Assembly (NCBI RefSeq): GCF_004116405.1
Contig: NZ_SDIC01000005.1
Coordinates: 62,001-126,000 of the forward strand
DNA: 64,000 nucleotides
DNA from: Halegenticoccus tardaugens
GTDB lineage: Archaea > Halobacteriota > Halobacteria > Halobacteriales > Haloferacaceae
Direction: 5' to 3'
A model generated the notes under the pieces. That model made no database searches. It was not told where the DNA came from and worked only from the letters and a program-made list of their open reading frames with translations. Below are positions 26,415 through 34,473 of the stretch, in pieces. The position numbers and the translations under genes are program-made. Positions within the stretch are counted from its first letter, which is position 1, and every line of letters begins with the position of its first letter.

Positions 26415-27500
26415 ATGGACATCACGGACAAAGCGTATGGTTGTCTCATCGGTGGTGCGATCGGGGACGCGCTCGGGGCCCCCGTCGAAGGTTGGACCCG
26501 CGAGCGGATTGAGGACGAGTACGGGACCGTTGAAGATTTCAAACAGTACTACATGCCGTATTCGAATACGGAACCCGGGGCGGTTACGAGCGACACAACG
26601 TTGCGGCAACTCGTCGGATTGGCTATCGTCAAAAAGGGTAGACGGATTTCACCGGCGGACTTCGGAGACATCCTCTGTGATCGTCTCAATCCCGACCGCG
26701 TGTGGATCAGCGAAGAAATTGCGCTTCAAAAGCTGAGTGCCGGAATGAACCCGTGGGAAACTGGAGCCGGGGCTGTCCCGGACAACAAAATTACGTCCGC
26801 CATCACTCCCGTTGGAATTGTCAACGTCGGAAATCCGGCTCAGGCCTATCAAGACGGGTATGTTATTGCTTCCACCGTACAGGACGGGCACTATCGACAC
26901 GCGACGGCGACTGTGGCGGCAGGCATTGCAGAGGCCGCCTCTCCAAGCGCGACAGTCGAGTCCGTCTTGGAGACGATGGTCGAGCACTCTAGCGGAGTGG
27001 TCGCACGGGCGATCGATCTCGCGATAGGATTTGCGGAGGAGAGCGGTTCGGTCGACGAACTTTTCGATTCACTGTACGATGACTTCTTGGACTGGCGGTG
27101 GCCACCCGTTAACTGGAACCGAGAAAAATACCACTCCGGGAAGGTATTCAGCGCGAGCGCGCTGGAAGTCCTTCCAGTTGCCATGGCCATCGTGCAGGTT
27201 TGCGAAGGTGACGTGAATCAATCCATCGTCAACGGCGTTACCTATGGACGCGATAGCGATGCTGTCGCGAGTCTCACTGGTAGCATCACTGGGGCACTCT
27301 GCGGCGCGAATTCCATCCGAGATGATTGGAAGATGAAGTGCGAACACGCGAATCGAGAGTTTTTTCAGGAACTCGAAGGCAACTCGGACGCGGACTTTAG
27401 ATCGATGGCCCGAAGACTGGTTAACGTCCTTGAAGACGAATGGCACCGGACCCAAGAACGCGCTGACCTACTAAACGAAGTGTTAGACGGTCGGAAATAG
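26415..27500 (+). CDS. ADP-ribosylglycohydrolase-family protein
   Basis: 361-residue all-alpha protein with the ARH/DraG signature: YGCLIGGAIGDALGAPVEGW at the N-terminus, TSDTTLRQLVGLAI (metal-binding Asp/Thr cluster near residue 55-70), and the distal GVTYGRDSDAVASLTGSITGALCGA (RDSDxxAxxxG metal ligands). Family enzymes use a binuclear Mg site to cleave N- or O-linked ADP-ribose, but members in sugar islands may act on other glycosides. The frame opens at 26298 but homology starts at MDITDKAYG (26415). Stands alone downstream of the IclR gene. Substrate unknown. Confidence 0.85.
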   Translation: MDITDKAYGCLIGGAIGDALGAPVEGWTRERIEDEYGTVEDFKQYYMPYSNTEPGAVTSDTTLRQLVGLAIVKKGRRISPADFGDILCDRLNPDRVWISEEIALQKLSAGMNPWETGAGAVPDNKITSAITPVGIVNVGNPAQAYQDGYVIASTVQDGHYRHATATVAAGIAEAASPSATVESVLETMVEHSSGVVARAIDLAIGFAEESGSVDELFDSLYDDFLDWRWPPVNWNREKYHSGKVFSASALEVLPVAMAIVQVCEGDVNQSIVNGVTYGRDSDAVASLTGSITGALCGANSIRDDWKMKCEHANREFFQELEGNSDADFRSMARRLVNVLEDEWHRTQERADLLNEVLDGRK

Positions 27501-27943
27501 TGAATCACCGTGCGTCAAACAACGGCGTGCTAGACGTTCTATGGCTGTGCGCGATGATCCAATATCTTCGCACGACCTTCTTGCGACGTGGAATAAAGAG
27601 TAGTTCGTCTGTCCTACCCTCTGTGACAAATCTATTCTTGTAATCAGGCAGTAAGTGATACGGCCGATGGTCGCGCTGCAATCGCTGTTTCGATACGATC
27701 CTGCGTCGATATTCTGGAACGGAAGATCCGGATAAAGATCGGAGATAGTGGTTGACTGTCATCGAGATTCGAAGACAGAATACGGAAGTAATTGTACGAA
27801 ACGAAGTGCGGTACTTGGTGAAATTTCTGATGAATATTTCGGGAAATGGAAAATGGAGATGTTCGAACCGAGTACGAAACCACACCTTAACGCACGAGAG
27901 GGAACGCCGTTTTTTACTGGATGAGACGCCGTATCTGGAGGCC

Positions 27944-28138
27944 CTATTGTACACCAGAGGAGCGCATCGACGTGTATACCGTGATCGGATCCGAGTCGAA
28001 CAGAAATCGGACCGTGTTTATCGAGTAGATGCCGAGGTTCAACAATGGCGTTCCGTAGCCGGTCAGGTCAGGGACCAGTCGCCACTGAGATAGACCAGTG
28101 ATGCAATAGGGGAGGGGAAACGAGCGGCATGCAGTCAT
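27944..28138 (-). pseudogene. Fragment of a D-xylose dehydrogenase-like Gfo/Idh/MocA gene
   Basis: About 50 codons (SQWRLVPDLTGYGTPLLNLG, then IYSINTVRFLFDSDPITVYT) align with residues roughly 185-235 of the intact gene at 1574 (DQWRLNPDLSGYGTSVMDLG, IYSINTTRFLLRREPVAVF). It ends in a stop at 27944; a shifted frame beyond it (PPDTASHPV) may be the next few residues. Sequence before 28100 is already diverged. This is a decayed second copy. Confidence 0.75.
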
Positions 28139-28857
28139 GTCAGTAGAATTCTAGTACAAATATTAATTATAGATCTGGGGGACTGTCTACAATAAGTCAC
28201 GTTCGGGTGGCGAAGATGGTGTACTTCGTGAGTCCCGTTTTGATGGGAATGTTTGTGACTACTGTCGCGATCGGTCTCTCATGAGGTGCGAACTGGGCGT
28301 CGCGACCGAAGCGCCGGTGCCTTGGTTCCGTTCGGCGTCAGTGAATAAACATCCGCTATGACTAAGTTCACACCGTAATACACTCAATTCCGGCGTAGAT
28401 GAAAACAAGTATTTTCGACGATCCATCGCTGTGTGAGGCGGTCAGATTCAACATCAGTGCGCGATCGAGGAGTTCGACGAATATGTCGAAGCCTTTCTCG
28501 TCGACAGTCTCGTGAACTCGTTGATCAGTGTGCTGAAGCAAGGCCTCGCGGCCTTCTGCCAGCCAGAATGGTTGGTTACCGATCATTTTCTTCGGTCGCG
28601 ACGGCAGCTCATCAAGTGTACTTCTTCTCCGCGCTGGATTCTCCGTGAGGTTCTTACTGTGGACACTGCAGGAGAAAACGCAGAGATGTAGTTGTAGTAC
28701 GTCCACGTCGCCGCAGTCGTGATCCTTTTGTCACCATCTCGGTTTGCCCTCGCGTCGACGCGACGGGAGATAGGTACCACCGTAGCCTGTAACAAGCCGA
28801 ACTGCGTGATTTCCGCGCGACACATGGCCGGCCGTCGAACGCTCCGGCCGGCGTTAG
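28139..28857. other. Decayed region before IS copy B
   Basis: About 720 bases without an intact gene. One plus-strand frame at about 28433-28690 reads IEEFDEYVEAFLVDSLVNS, then LISVLKQGLAAFCQPEW, with protein-like composition but no start and no recognised family; it may be part of a lost gene. Confidence 0.4.
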
Positions 28858-28980
28858 CTGAATTGAGGCGCTAAGCCCCCTTCCTCACCGAGCGGCGAAG
28901 CGAGGTCGTAGGGAGGGGATACAGCGCCGCACGGCTCTCAAACACTGTTCGTCACTCGGCCCACAGGCCCACGTTTCCGA

Positions 28981-28990
28981 TAGATATATT
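28981..28990 (+). promoter_or_regulatory. TATA-like box for the IS copy B genes
   Basis: TAGATATATT is centred about 30 bases before the GTG start at 29016, consistent with leaderless transcription of the small gene and tnpB together. Confidence 0.45.
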
Positions 28991-29015
28991 ACCAGTCGTA
29001 TGCACTGTATATACG

Positions 29016-29135
29016 GTGAAACGGACTACGATCACACTCCGCGAAGATCAACACGAATGGGTTCAGAACAACCACCTGAACCTCTCGTCTTTCCTTCGCG
29101 ACAAACTCGACGAACTCATCGAGGAGCGCGAATAG
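29016..29135 (+). CDS. Small ribbon-helix-helix-like protein upstream of tnpB
   Basis: 39 residues from a GTG start (MKRTTITLREDQHEWVQNNH, then LNLSSFLRDKLDELIEERE). The pattern of a short beta strand (TTITLRE) followed by two amphipathic helices is that of CopG/MetJ-type DNA-binding proteins. It ends one base before the tnpB ATG. It takes the position that the DUF2080 gene has in copies A and C. A role in autoregulation of the element is inference. Confidence 0.65.
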   Translation: MKRTTITLREDQHEWVQNNHLNLSSFLRDKLDELIEERE

Positions 29136-29136
29136 T

Positions 29137-30369
29137 ATGTACTACGCCTATAAGTATCGCCTTGAGCCGTCTGACACCCACCGCGAGGAGTTGGACCGCC
29201 ACCGCGATATTTGTAGGCAACTGTACAACCACGCGCTTTACCGATTCAACCAGATCCCCGACGACGTGGGCACCGTTAAACAGCGCGTCCGATCAATCCG
29301 CGACGAACTTCCCAGCCTCAAACAGTGGTGGGACGGACTCACGGGCGTCTACTCGACGGTGCTTCAGACAGCCGTCATGCGGATCGCTGATAACATCAAA
29401 CGACTCGGTATCCTCAAACGGAACGGGAAACGAGTCGGCCAACTCAAGTGGAAGCCACCACGGGAGTTCCGCAGTTTCACCTACAGTCAATCCGGCTTCG
29501 AACTCAAGAATACGAGTGGCCGGACGCTACTGTCACTCTCGAAACTCGGAGATATCCCGATTCGACTCCACCGAGCGATTCCCGACGACGCGAAACTCAA
29601 GCAGGTTACGCTCAAGAAAGAGCCGACCGGCGAGTGGTTCGCTTCGTTTGGCGTCGAGACACCAGACGACCCACCAGAGAAGCCAGAGAACCCGACGAGG
29701 TGCGTCGGCATCGACGTGGGGATTCTCTCGTACACGCACGATACAAGCGGAACCTCGGTTGGGTCACTCGACTTGGCCGACGAACGCGACCGCTTGGAAC
29801 GTGAACAACGGAAGCTCTCACGGAAAGAGCACGGTTCCAAGAACTACGAGACACAACGGCGTCGGGTGGCAGAGTGTCACGCTGATCGCAAGAACAAGCG
29901 TCGTGACTTCTTGCACAAGCTCTCGAACTACTACGCCAAAGAGTTCGACCTTGTGGCAGTCGAGGATTTGAACGTTGCCGGGATGATGCAGTTCAACTCG
30001 AATTCACGCAACCGAGCATCTGCCGCGTGGAGCACTTTTCTGCGGATGCTCGAATACAAGTGTAAGCGAGAAGGAACGCATTTCGTCCGGGTCGATCCAC
30101 GGAACACCACGAAAGAGTGCGCCGCGTGCGGCGTGAAAACGGACAAGCCGTTGTGGGTCCGCGAACACTCCTGTCCGGCGTGCGGGTTCACCGCTAACCG
30201 AGATTGGAACGCGGCATGGAACATTCTTCGGCGTGGTATCAAGCTGTTAGGAGCGGGACGCTCCGAATCAACGCCTGTGGAGACTGCGCTCCCTACGGGA
30301 ACCGTTGCGGTTCCTGCAAAGCGCGTCTTGGAAGCAGGAAGCCCCGTCCTCAACGCGCGAAGCGCGTAG
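29137..30369 (+). CDS. tnpB: TnpB, RNA-guided nuclease homologue (IS1341 type), intact
   Basis: 410-residue TnpB, the IS200/IS605-family homologue of Cas12. It has the N-terminal wedge/REC region (MYYAYKYRLEPSDTHREELD), RuvC-I GIDVGILSYTHD (Asp193), RuvC-II AVEDLNVAGMM (Glu), a zinc ribbon CAACGVKTDKP...CPACGF and RuvC-III NRDWNAAWN (Asp). All catalytic residues are present and the frame is unbroken, unlike copies A and C. The tail RSESTPVETALPTGT overlaps the element's structured 3' end, from which the guide RNA of such proteins is made. It can be expected to cleave donor sites without the element, favouring retention. Confidence 0.92.
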   Translation: MYYAYKYRLEPSDTHREELDRHRDICRQLYNHALYRFNQIPDDVGTVKQRVRSIRDELPSLKQWWDGLTGVYSTVLQTAVMRIADNIKRLGILKRNGKRVGQLKWKPPREFRSFTYSQSGFELKNTSGRTLLSLSKLGDIPIRLHRAIPDDAKLKQVTLKKEPTGEWFASFGVETPDDPPEKPENPTRCVGIDVGILSYTHDTSGTSVGSLDLADERDRLEREQRKLSRKEHGSKNYETQRRRVAECHADRKNKRRDFLHKLSNYYAKEFDLVAVEDLNVAGMMQFNSNSRNRASAAWSTFLRMLEYKCKREGTHFVRVDPRNTTKECAACGVKTDKPLWVREHSCPACGFTANRDWNAAWNILRRGIKLLGAGRSESTPVETALPTGTVAVPAKRVLEAGSPVLNARSA

Positions 30370-30404
30370 GGCGGGGTAGTTCACTGGACGTGTCGGTTGG
30401 ACGT
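30240..30404 (+). ncRNA. Putative right-end guide RNA (reRNA/omega RNA) of IS copy B
   Basis: TnpB guide RNAs are transcribed from the element's right end, overlap the tnpB 3' end and run into the flanking DNA as guide. Here the stem-loops include ACGCGC-GAA-GCGCGT (30353-30367), the element ends at GTTCAC (30384), and the next 20 bases beginning TGGACGTGTCGG would be the guide. The 5' boundary is a guess. Confidence 0.45.
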
Positions 30405-30674
30405 ACTCAACGAGGATGGGGTCGCCTCGTTTTTCGATTCAACGAGCACTGCGACCGCCGCGTATGCGAAGCGTTCCATTCTCACGCTCTGTGTGAAATT
30501 TCAAGAAGATATGATCACCCTCCACGGTGACACGCCGCACCTCCGCGTATTGTCCGTCACGACCTGCCAGCCAGTGATAGACGCTTGATCAAGTAACTAC
30601 CTCTGACGAGTTCTATTCTCTGGGTATGGGAGACTCTGGGCCGACGACCCGAAGACGAAAGTGGCAATCTCAGG

Positions 30675-33600
30675 TCATTCAACCGAGAATTCGTAGGTGC
30701 CGGACTTCACGTCGACTACGAGTTCTTCGCCGTTGCGTTCAACCGACGAGATGCCATCGGGCGTGCTATCGGCCAGTCGGACGTGTGACTCGGCCACCGT
30801 GGCATCAGCCGCATGCGGTAACCGAACCGTTGCCCGGCCATTCCACGGAATCGTAACCGCGAGAACGTACGAATCGCCATTGCGCTCCCAGTCGACCGAC
30901 AGGGTGCCGGCTTGTGTCTCGAGGCTAGCTGACACCCAATCGAGACCATCGACAAACGACGGTGCGACGGTCACATGATCGGTAACCGGTCGATCGCCGA
31001 GTTTGATCCCTGCGAGTACTTCGTAGAAAAACTCGGAGACGTGCGTGAACGGCGAATGATTCAACGAGTTCATGCCGGAGCCGACGCTCTCGTCGGAGTT
31101 CCAGCGTTCCCACATCGTCGTCGCACCGTTCCGAACCATGTACACCCAGCCGGGCCGTTCGGGTTGGCTGACAACTTGGTACGCCAAGTCGGCGTACCCG
31201 TGATCGGCGAGCGTGTGGATGAGGGGTCGTGTCCCGAGGAAGCCAGTCGTGAGCTTTCCGCCGTCAGACCGAACCTTCGCTGCAAGCTTCTCGGCGACGC
31301 GGTCGACGTGTTCTTCGGGTACTAGTCCGAGAAATAGCGGGACAGCATACGACGATTGCGTTCGTGGGTCGTACGTCCCCTCCTCCGGATTGAAGTAGCA
31401 CTCGTTGAACGCCTCGAACAACTGTTCAGCGCGGTTGCGGTACCTCTCGGCGTCGGCGTTATTGTCGAGGACGTCGGCAATCTTTGCGAAGATGTCCACA
31501 ACCTGGTAAAGAAACGCGGTGTTGAAGAAGTGGTGCGGCAGACCCCGCCGTCCGTCGGCGTTTTCGAACGCCAGCCAATCACCGAACTTCCCGTAGTCAT
31601 CGACGAGTATGCCGTCTTCCGTGTTCTCGTACCAATAGTCGACGTACTCGCGCATGCCCTCGTACTGCTCGCGGAGAATCCTCTCGTCGCCGTCGTGACG
31701 GTAAAGGTACCACGGCACGACGACTCGCGTAATGGACCACGTGGGGTCGGCAGGGTCTTCGGCAGCCTTGTTCGGGATGACGTCGGGGACGTAGCCCATC
31801 TCCGAGGCGACGTCGTCGTGGTCGCGGGCCCACTTCTCGTCGAACCTGACGGCGTCGTAATTGAACAGGAGGGCCCGAGTCGAAATGTGCGCATCGCCGG
31901 TCCACCCGAATCGTTCGTCGCGTTGGGGGCAGTCCTCGGGGATCGAGTGGGTGTTGTTCCGGAGCCCCCAGACGGCGTTGTGCTGTAGCTGGTTGAGCTC
32001 CTCGTTTGAACACGCGAAGGTGCCCCGGCGGTCCATCGCGGTGTGGACGGCCTTCGCCGTCGCCTTGGCCGGGTCAAAGTCACCGGGATACCCCGAAACT
32101 TGCGCGTAGCGGAAGCCGTGATAGGTAAACCGGGGTTCGTAGATCTCCGTTCCCTCGCCACGGGCGACGTACGTATCCGTCGCGGCTGCGGTCCGAAGGT
32201 CGGTGGTCGAGAGGGCACCGTCCCCGGTGAGCGTCTCTGCGTGGCGCACGGTGATCTCGTCACCCGATTCGGGGTCGTCTATCTCGATCCGCACCCAGCC
32301 GGTGAGGTTCTGACCGAAGTCGAGGATCTTACCGTCCGGGTGGTCGTGAACTCCCTCCACGTCGAAGGTTTCGACGACGCGCATCGGCTGGATGCGCTCG
32401 GGACGGAGCGTCCCGCCGGGCGCGTCGACGACGGTCGCGGAATCCCAGTGCGACGCATCGAAATTCGAAGAGCACCAGCCGTCCTCGTCCGTCCGGGAGT
32501 CGTAGGTTTCACCGTCGTAGATGTCGTTCTCGAGTATCGGGCTGTCGGTGGCCTCCCAGTCGGCGTTAGTCGTCACCCGCCTCGTCGTTCCGTCCTCGAA
32601 TTCCACGGTGAGCATCGCACGCGCTCGCGGTGAGCCGTCGCCGATCCAGTAGGAACTACTCTTTGCGAACCAGCCGCGCCCGAGCCAGAGACCCACGGTG
32701 TTGCTACCGTCGTTGAGGGTGTCCGTCAGGTCGTGGCTCGTGTAGAGGATGCGCCGTTCGTAGTCCGTCCAAGCTGGGTCAAGCCGTTGGTCCCCGATTC
32801 GGTCACCGTTGACGTACAGCTCGCCGTACCCCACAGCGGCGACGTGCATTCGCGCCGACCGCACCGGCGCGTCGAGATCGAACTCGGTCCGCAGGAGGGG
32901 CGACGTCGATCCGAGTTGCGACTCCGTGCATCCGTTTACTAACTGATCGCGACCCCACGTATCGGTCTCGACCGACGACGAGGCGTCGACGGACGCGCCG
33001 AACGCGCGCTCGGTGCCGTCCGCACTTTCAACGGAGAGGGCAGCGAGCGCAAAACACTGCCACGCGCTGGTCCGTTCGACGCGGCGATCCTCGCTTCGGA
33101 TGTGCGAGACGTCCGCCGTCGAGGGGGATACTTCGAAGAGGTCCGTTGCAGTGATCCGTACGTAACGGCCGCTCGTCTCGAGGTCGTCGTGCGTCTGGAC
33201 GGGAATGTCATCGTCGGTCGGAACTCCTTCAGGTTCCTCTCCATCCCCGCCATCGAATGTTACATCAGTAACGATCGTCGTGTCGCCGAAGTCCGGGTCG
33301 TCCGTAACGTCGATACGGTAGGCGGTGGGGAAACCAAATCCAGCGATAGGATTGTCCATCCAAGAGATCGTGACGGCGGTGTCGTCCGGCGTTCTAATGA
33401 CGTCGACGGGTTCCGCACCGTAGAGAGTGATCTCGGAGATCTCGTAGGAGTCCCCCAGGTCGACCTGTACCCATTCCTCACCGTTTTCATCGGGATCGCG
33501 CCATCGACTCCGCCAGCCGTTCGTGTCACCATCGCCGGGCTGGTGGGTGATCCAGTCGCCTCGCCAGCTCTCCGGAGGGAGCGCCGTGGCGAAACGTGCC

Positions 33601-33941
33601 GGCTCGGCCCACTTCGTCTCGCCGCCGCCGATCCAAACCTTCACCGACCAGTAATAGGTCTCGTCTGCGCCCAGATCCGGCCCGTCGTAGTCGACGTTAT
33701 CTGCCCGGTCGGACTCGACGCGACCCGAATCCCAGAGGGTCCCGTGGCCCTCGGCAACGGTATCGCGATCGCGCCCGACGACGAGCCGGTAGGCCGTCTG
33801 GGTGACGCCCCGTTCGTCCGTTTCCATCCGCCACGAGAATCGAAGGGATTTCGTGGGGTCGACGTTCTCGGGAGTCTCTTCGTACTCGACGCGGAGGTCT
33901 GTCGGTCGGCGGAGCCGCTCCTCTTCGAAGGCTGCACACAT
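30675..33941 (-). CDS. GH78 alpha-L-rhamnosidase
   Basis: 1088-residue glycoside hydrolase removing terminal L-rhamnose. N-terminal fibronectin-like beta domain (LRVEYEETPENVDPTKSLRF), then a galactose-binding/discoidin-like segment (WVQVDLGDSYEISEITLYG; GRYVRITATDLFEVS) interrupting it, the GH78 N-domain (LYVNGDRIGDQRLDPAWTDY), and the (alpha/alpha)6 catalytic domain with CPQRDERFGWTGDAH (general acid Glu) and TTMWERWNSDESVGSGMNS (base Glu). No signal peptide is seen, so it may act inside the cell on imported rhamnosides. Start 33941 fits a TATA box 27 bases upstream; the frame itself opens at 34031. It is upstream of the rhamnose genes but on the opposite strand. Confidence 0.9.
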   Translation of the reverse strand: MCAAFEEERLRRPTDLRVEYEETPENVDPTKSLRFSWRMETDERGVTQTAYRLVVGRDRDTVAEGHGTLWDSGRVESDRADNVDYDGPDLGADETYYWSVKVWIGGGETKWAEPARFATALPPESWRGDWITHQPGDGDTNGWRSRWRDPDENGEEWVQVDLGDSYEISEITLYGAEPVDVIRTPDDTAVTISWMDNPIAGFGFPTAYRIDVTDDPDFGDTTIVTDVTFDGGDGEEPEGVPTDDDIPVQTHDDLETSGRYVRITATDLFEVSPSTADVSHIRSEDRRVERTSAWQCFALAALSVESADGTERAFGASVDASSSVETDTWGRDQLVNGCTESQLGSTSPLLRTEFDLDAPVRSARMHVAAVGYGELYVNGDRIGDQRLDPAWTDYERRILYTSHDLTDTLNDGSNTVGLWLGRGWFAKSSSYWIGDGSPRARAMLTVEFEDGTTRRVTTNADWEATDSPILENDIYDGETYDSRTDEDGWCSSNFDASHWDSATVVDAPGGTLRPERIQPMRVVETFDVEGVHDHPDGKILDFGQNLTGWVRIEIDDPESGDEITVRHAETLTGDGALSTTDLRTAAATDTYVARGEGTEIYEPRFTYHGFRYAQVSGYPGDFDPAKATAKAVHTAMDRRGTFACSNEELNQLQHNAVWGLRNNTHSIPEDCPQRDERFGWTGDAHISTRALLFNYDAVRFDEKWARDHDDVASEMGYVPDVIPNKAAEDPADPTWSITRVVVPWYLYRHDGDERILREQYEGMREYVDYWYENTEDGILVDDYGKFGDWLAFENADGRRGLPHHFFNTAFLYQVVDIFAKIADVLDNNADAERYRNRAEQLFEAFNECYFNPEEGTYDPRTQSSYAVPLFLGLVPEEHVDRVAEKLAAKVRSDGGKLTTGFLGTRPLIHTLADHGYADLAYQVVSQPERPGWVYMVRNGATTMWERWNSDESVGSGMNSLNHSPFTHVSEFFYEVLAGIKLGDRPVTDHVTVAPSFVDGLDWVSASLETQAGTLSVDWERNGDSYVLAVTIPWNGRATVRLPHAADATVAESHVRLADSTPDGISSVERNGEELVVDVKSGTYEFSVE

Positions 33942-33962
33942 GAATGGACGTCCGAAGGAGAC

Positions 33963-33975
33963 GATGTAAATCTTT
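33963..33975 (-). promoter_or_regulatory. TATA-like box for the rhamnosidase gene
   Basis: Reverse-strand AAAGATTTACATC is centred about 27 bases before the ATG at 33941, which supports that start and a leaderless mRNA. Confidence 0.45.
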
Positions 33976-34048
33976 GGTCTCCGGACTCGTATTCCGTTTG
34001 TTCTCGGGGTGGTGGCCGTCGGGTCGACCATCTCGGCATACGAGTGGT

Positions 34049-34083
34049 GATTCCCGCGTCTTCAGGCGCGGGAGGAGGTCAAG
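34049..34083 (+). repeat. Solo IS200/IS605 right-end-like stem-loop
   Basis: CCCGCGTC-TTCA-GGCGCGGG forms an eight-pair stem with a four-base loop, preceded by GATT and followed by AGGAGGTCAAG. This matches the right end of the complete element at 45664-45698 (GATTCC, stem, GGAGGAGGTCAAG). No transposase is adjacent, so it is a solo end. Confidence 0.6.
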
Positions 34084-34209
34084 TTGCTGGAAGGCTATGT
34101 CGACCAGTACGGCTCATAGTCGAGAAGAAACGCTGGTTGTGAACCGCGAGTCACGACCTCACGGAACGGTCACATCGAATGCCAGCCACCGGGGCGTCCG
34201 TTACGATGG

Positions 34210-34470
34210 CTATCTCGCGCGATAGAGAAAGCCCATCCCGATAAGCAAGTAGATGCTACCACTGATGATATTCATCGCGGTTGGATTCCACGGTGCATCT
34301 GCCGGCATGGCTGTGATCAACGGGGTCACCAGGACGAGAATCCCCATAGCGACGATGACTACGCCGGCGAAGAGGTCAATCGGAAGGTCGTACCCCTCGT
34401 CTGGTCGTTCCGTCGTCACTCGATCTTCGGTCGATACATCTTTTTTCAGTGTTTTACGTTGGTCTTGCAT
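34210..34470 (-). CDS. Small membrane protein downstream of the symporter
   Basis: 86 residues with a charged N-terminus (about 1-28) and two hydrophobic segments (LFAGVVIVAMGILVLVTPLI and IISGSIYLLIGMGFLYRAR). It starts three bases after the stop of the sodium:solute symporter gene, so it is co-transcribed and probably an accessory subunit, comparable to the small proteins paired with some SSS transporters. No family recognised. Confidence 0.7.
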   Translation of the reverse strand: MQDQRKTLKKDVSTEDRVTTERPDEGYDLPIDLFAGVVIVAMGILVLVTPLITAMPADAPWNPTAMNIISGSIYLLIGMGFLYRAR

Positions 34471-34473
34471 AGT

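Larger units (their letters stand above)
28858..30384 (+). mobile_element. IS1341-type element, copy B, apparently complete
   Basis: Begins CTGAATTGAGGCGCTAAG at 28858 and ends GGGGTAGTTCAC at 30384; both ends match copies A and C. It carries a 39-residue helix-rich gene and an intact tnpB, and no tnpA. Its left end is shorter than in A and C and lacks their GTA-loop and TGC/GCA-loop hairpins. Confidence 0.8.

Noticed and set aside
28368-28706. 112-codon reverse frame as a gene
   Set aside because: No motifs or start context; a forward frame in the same place looks more protein-like but also lacks a start.
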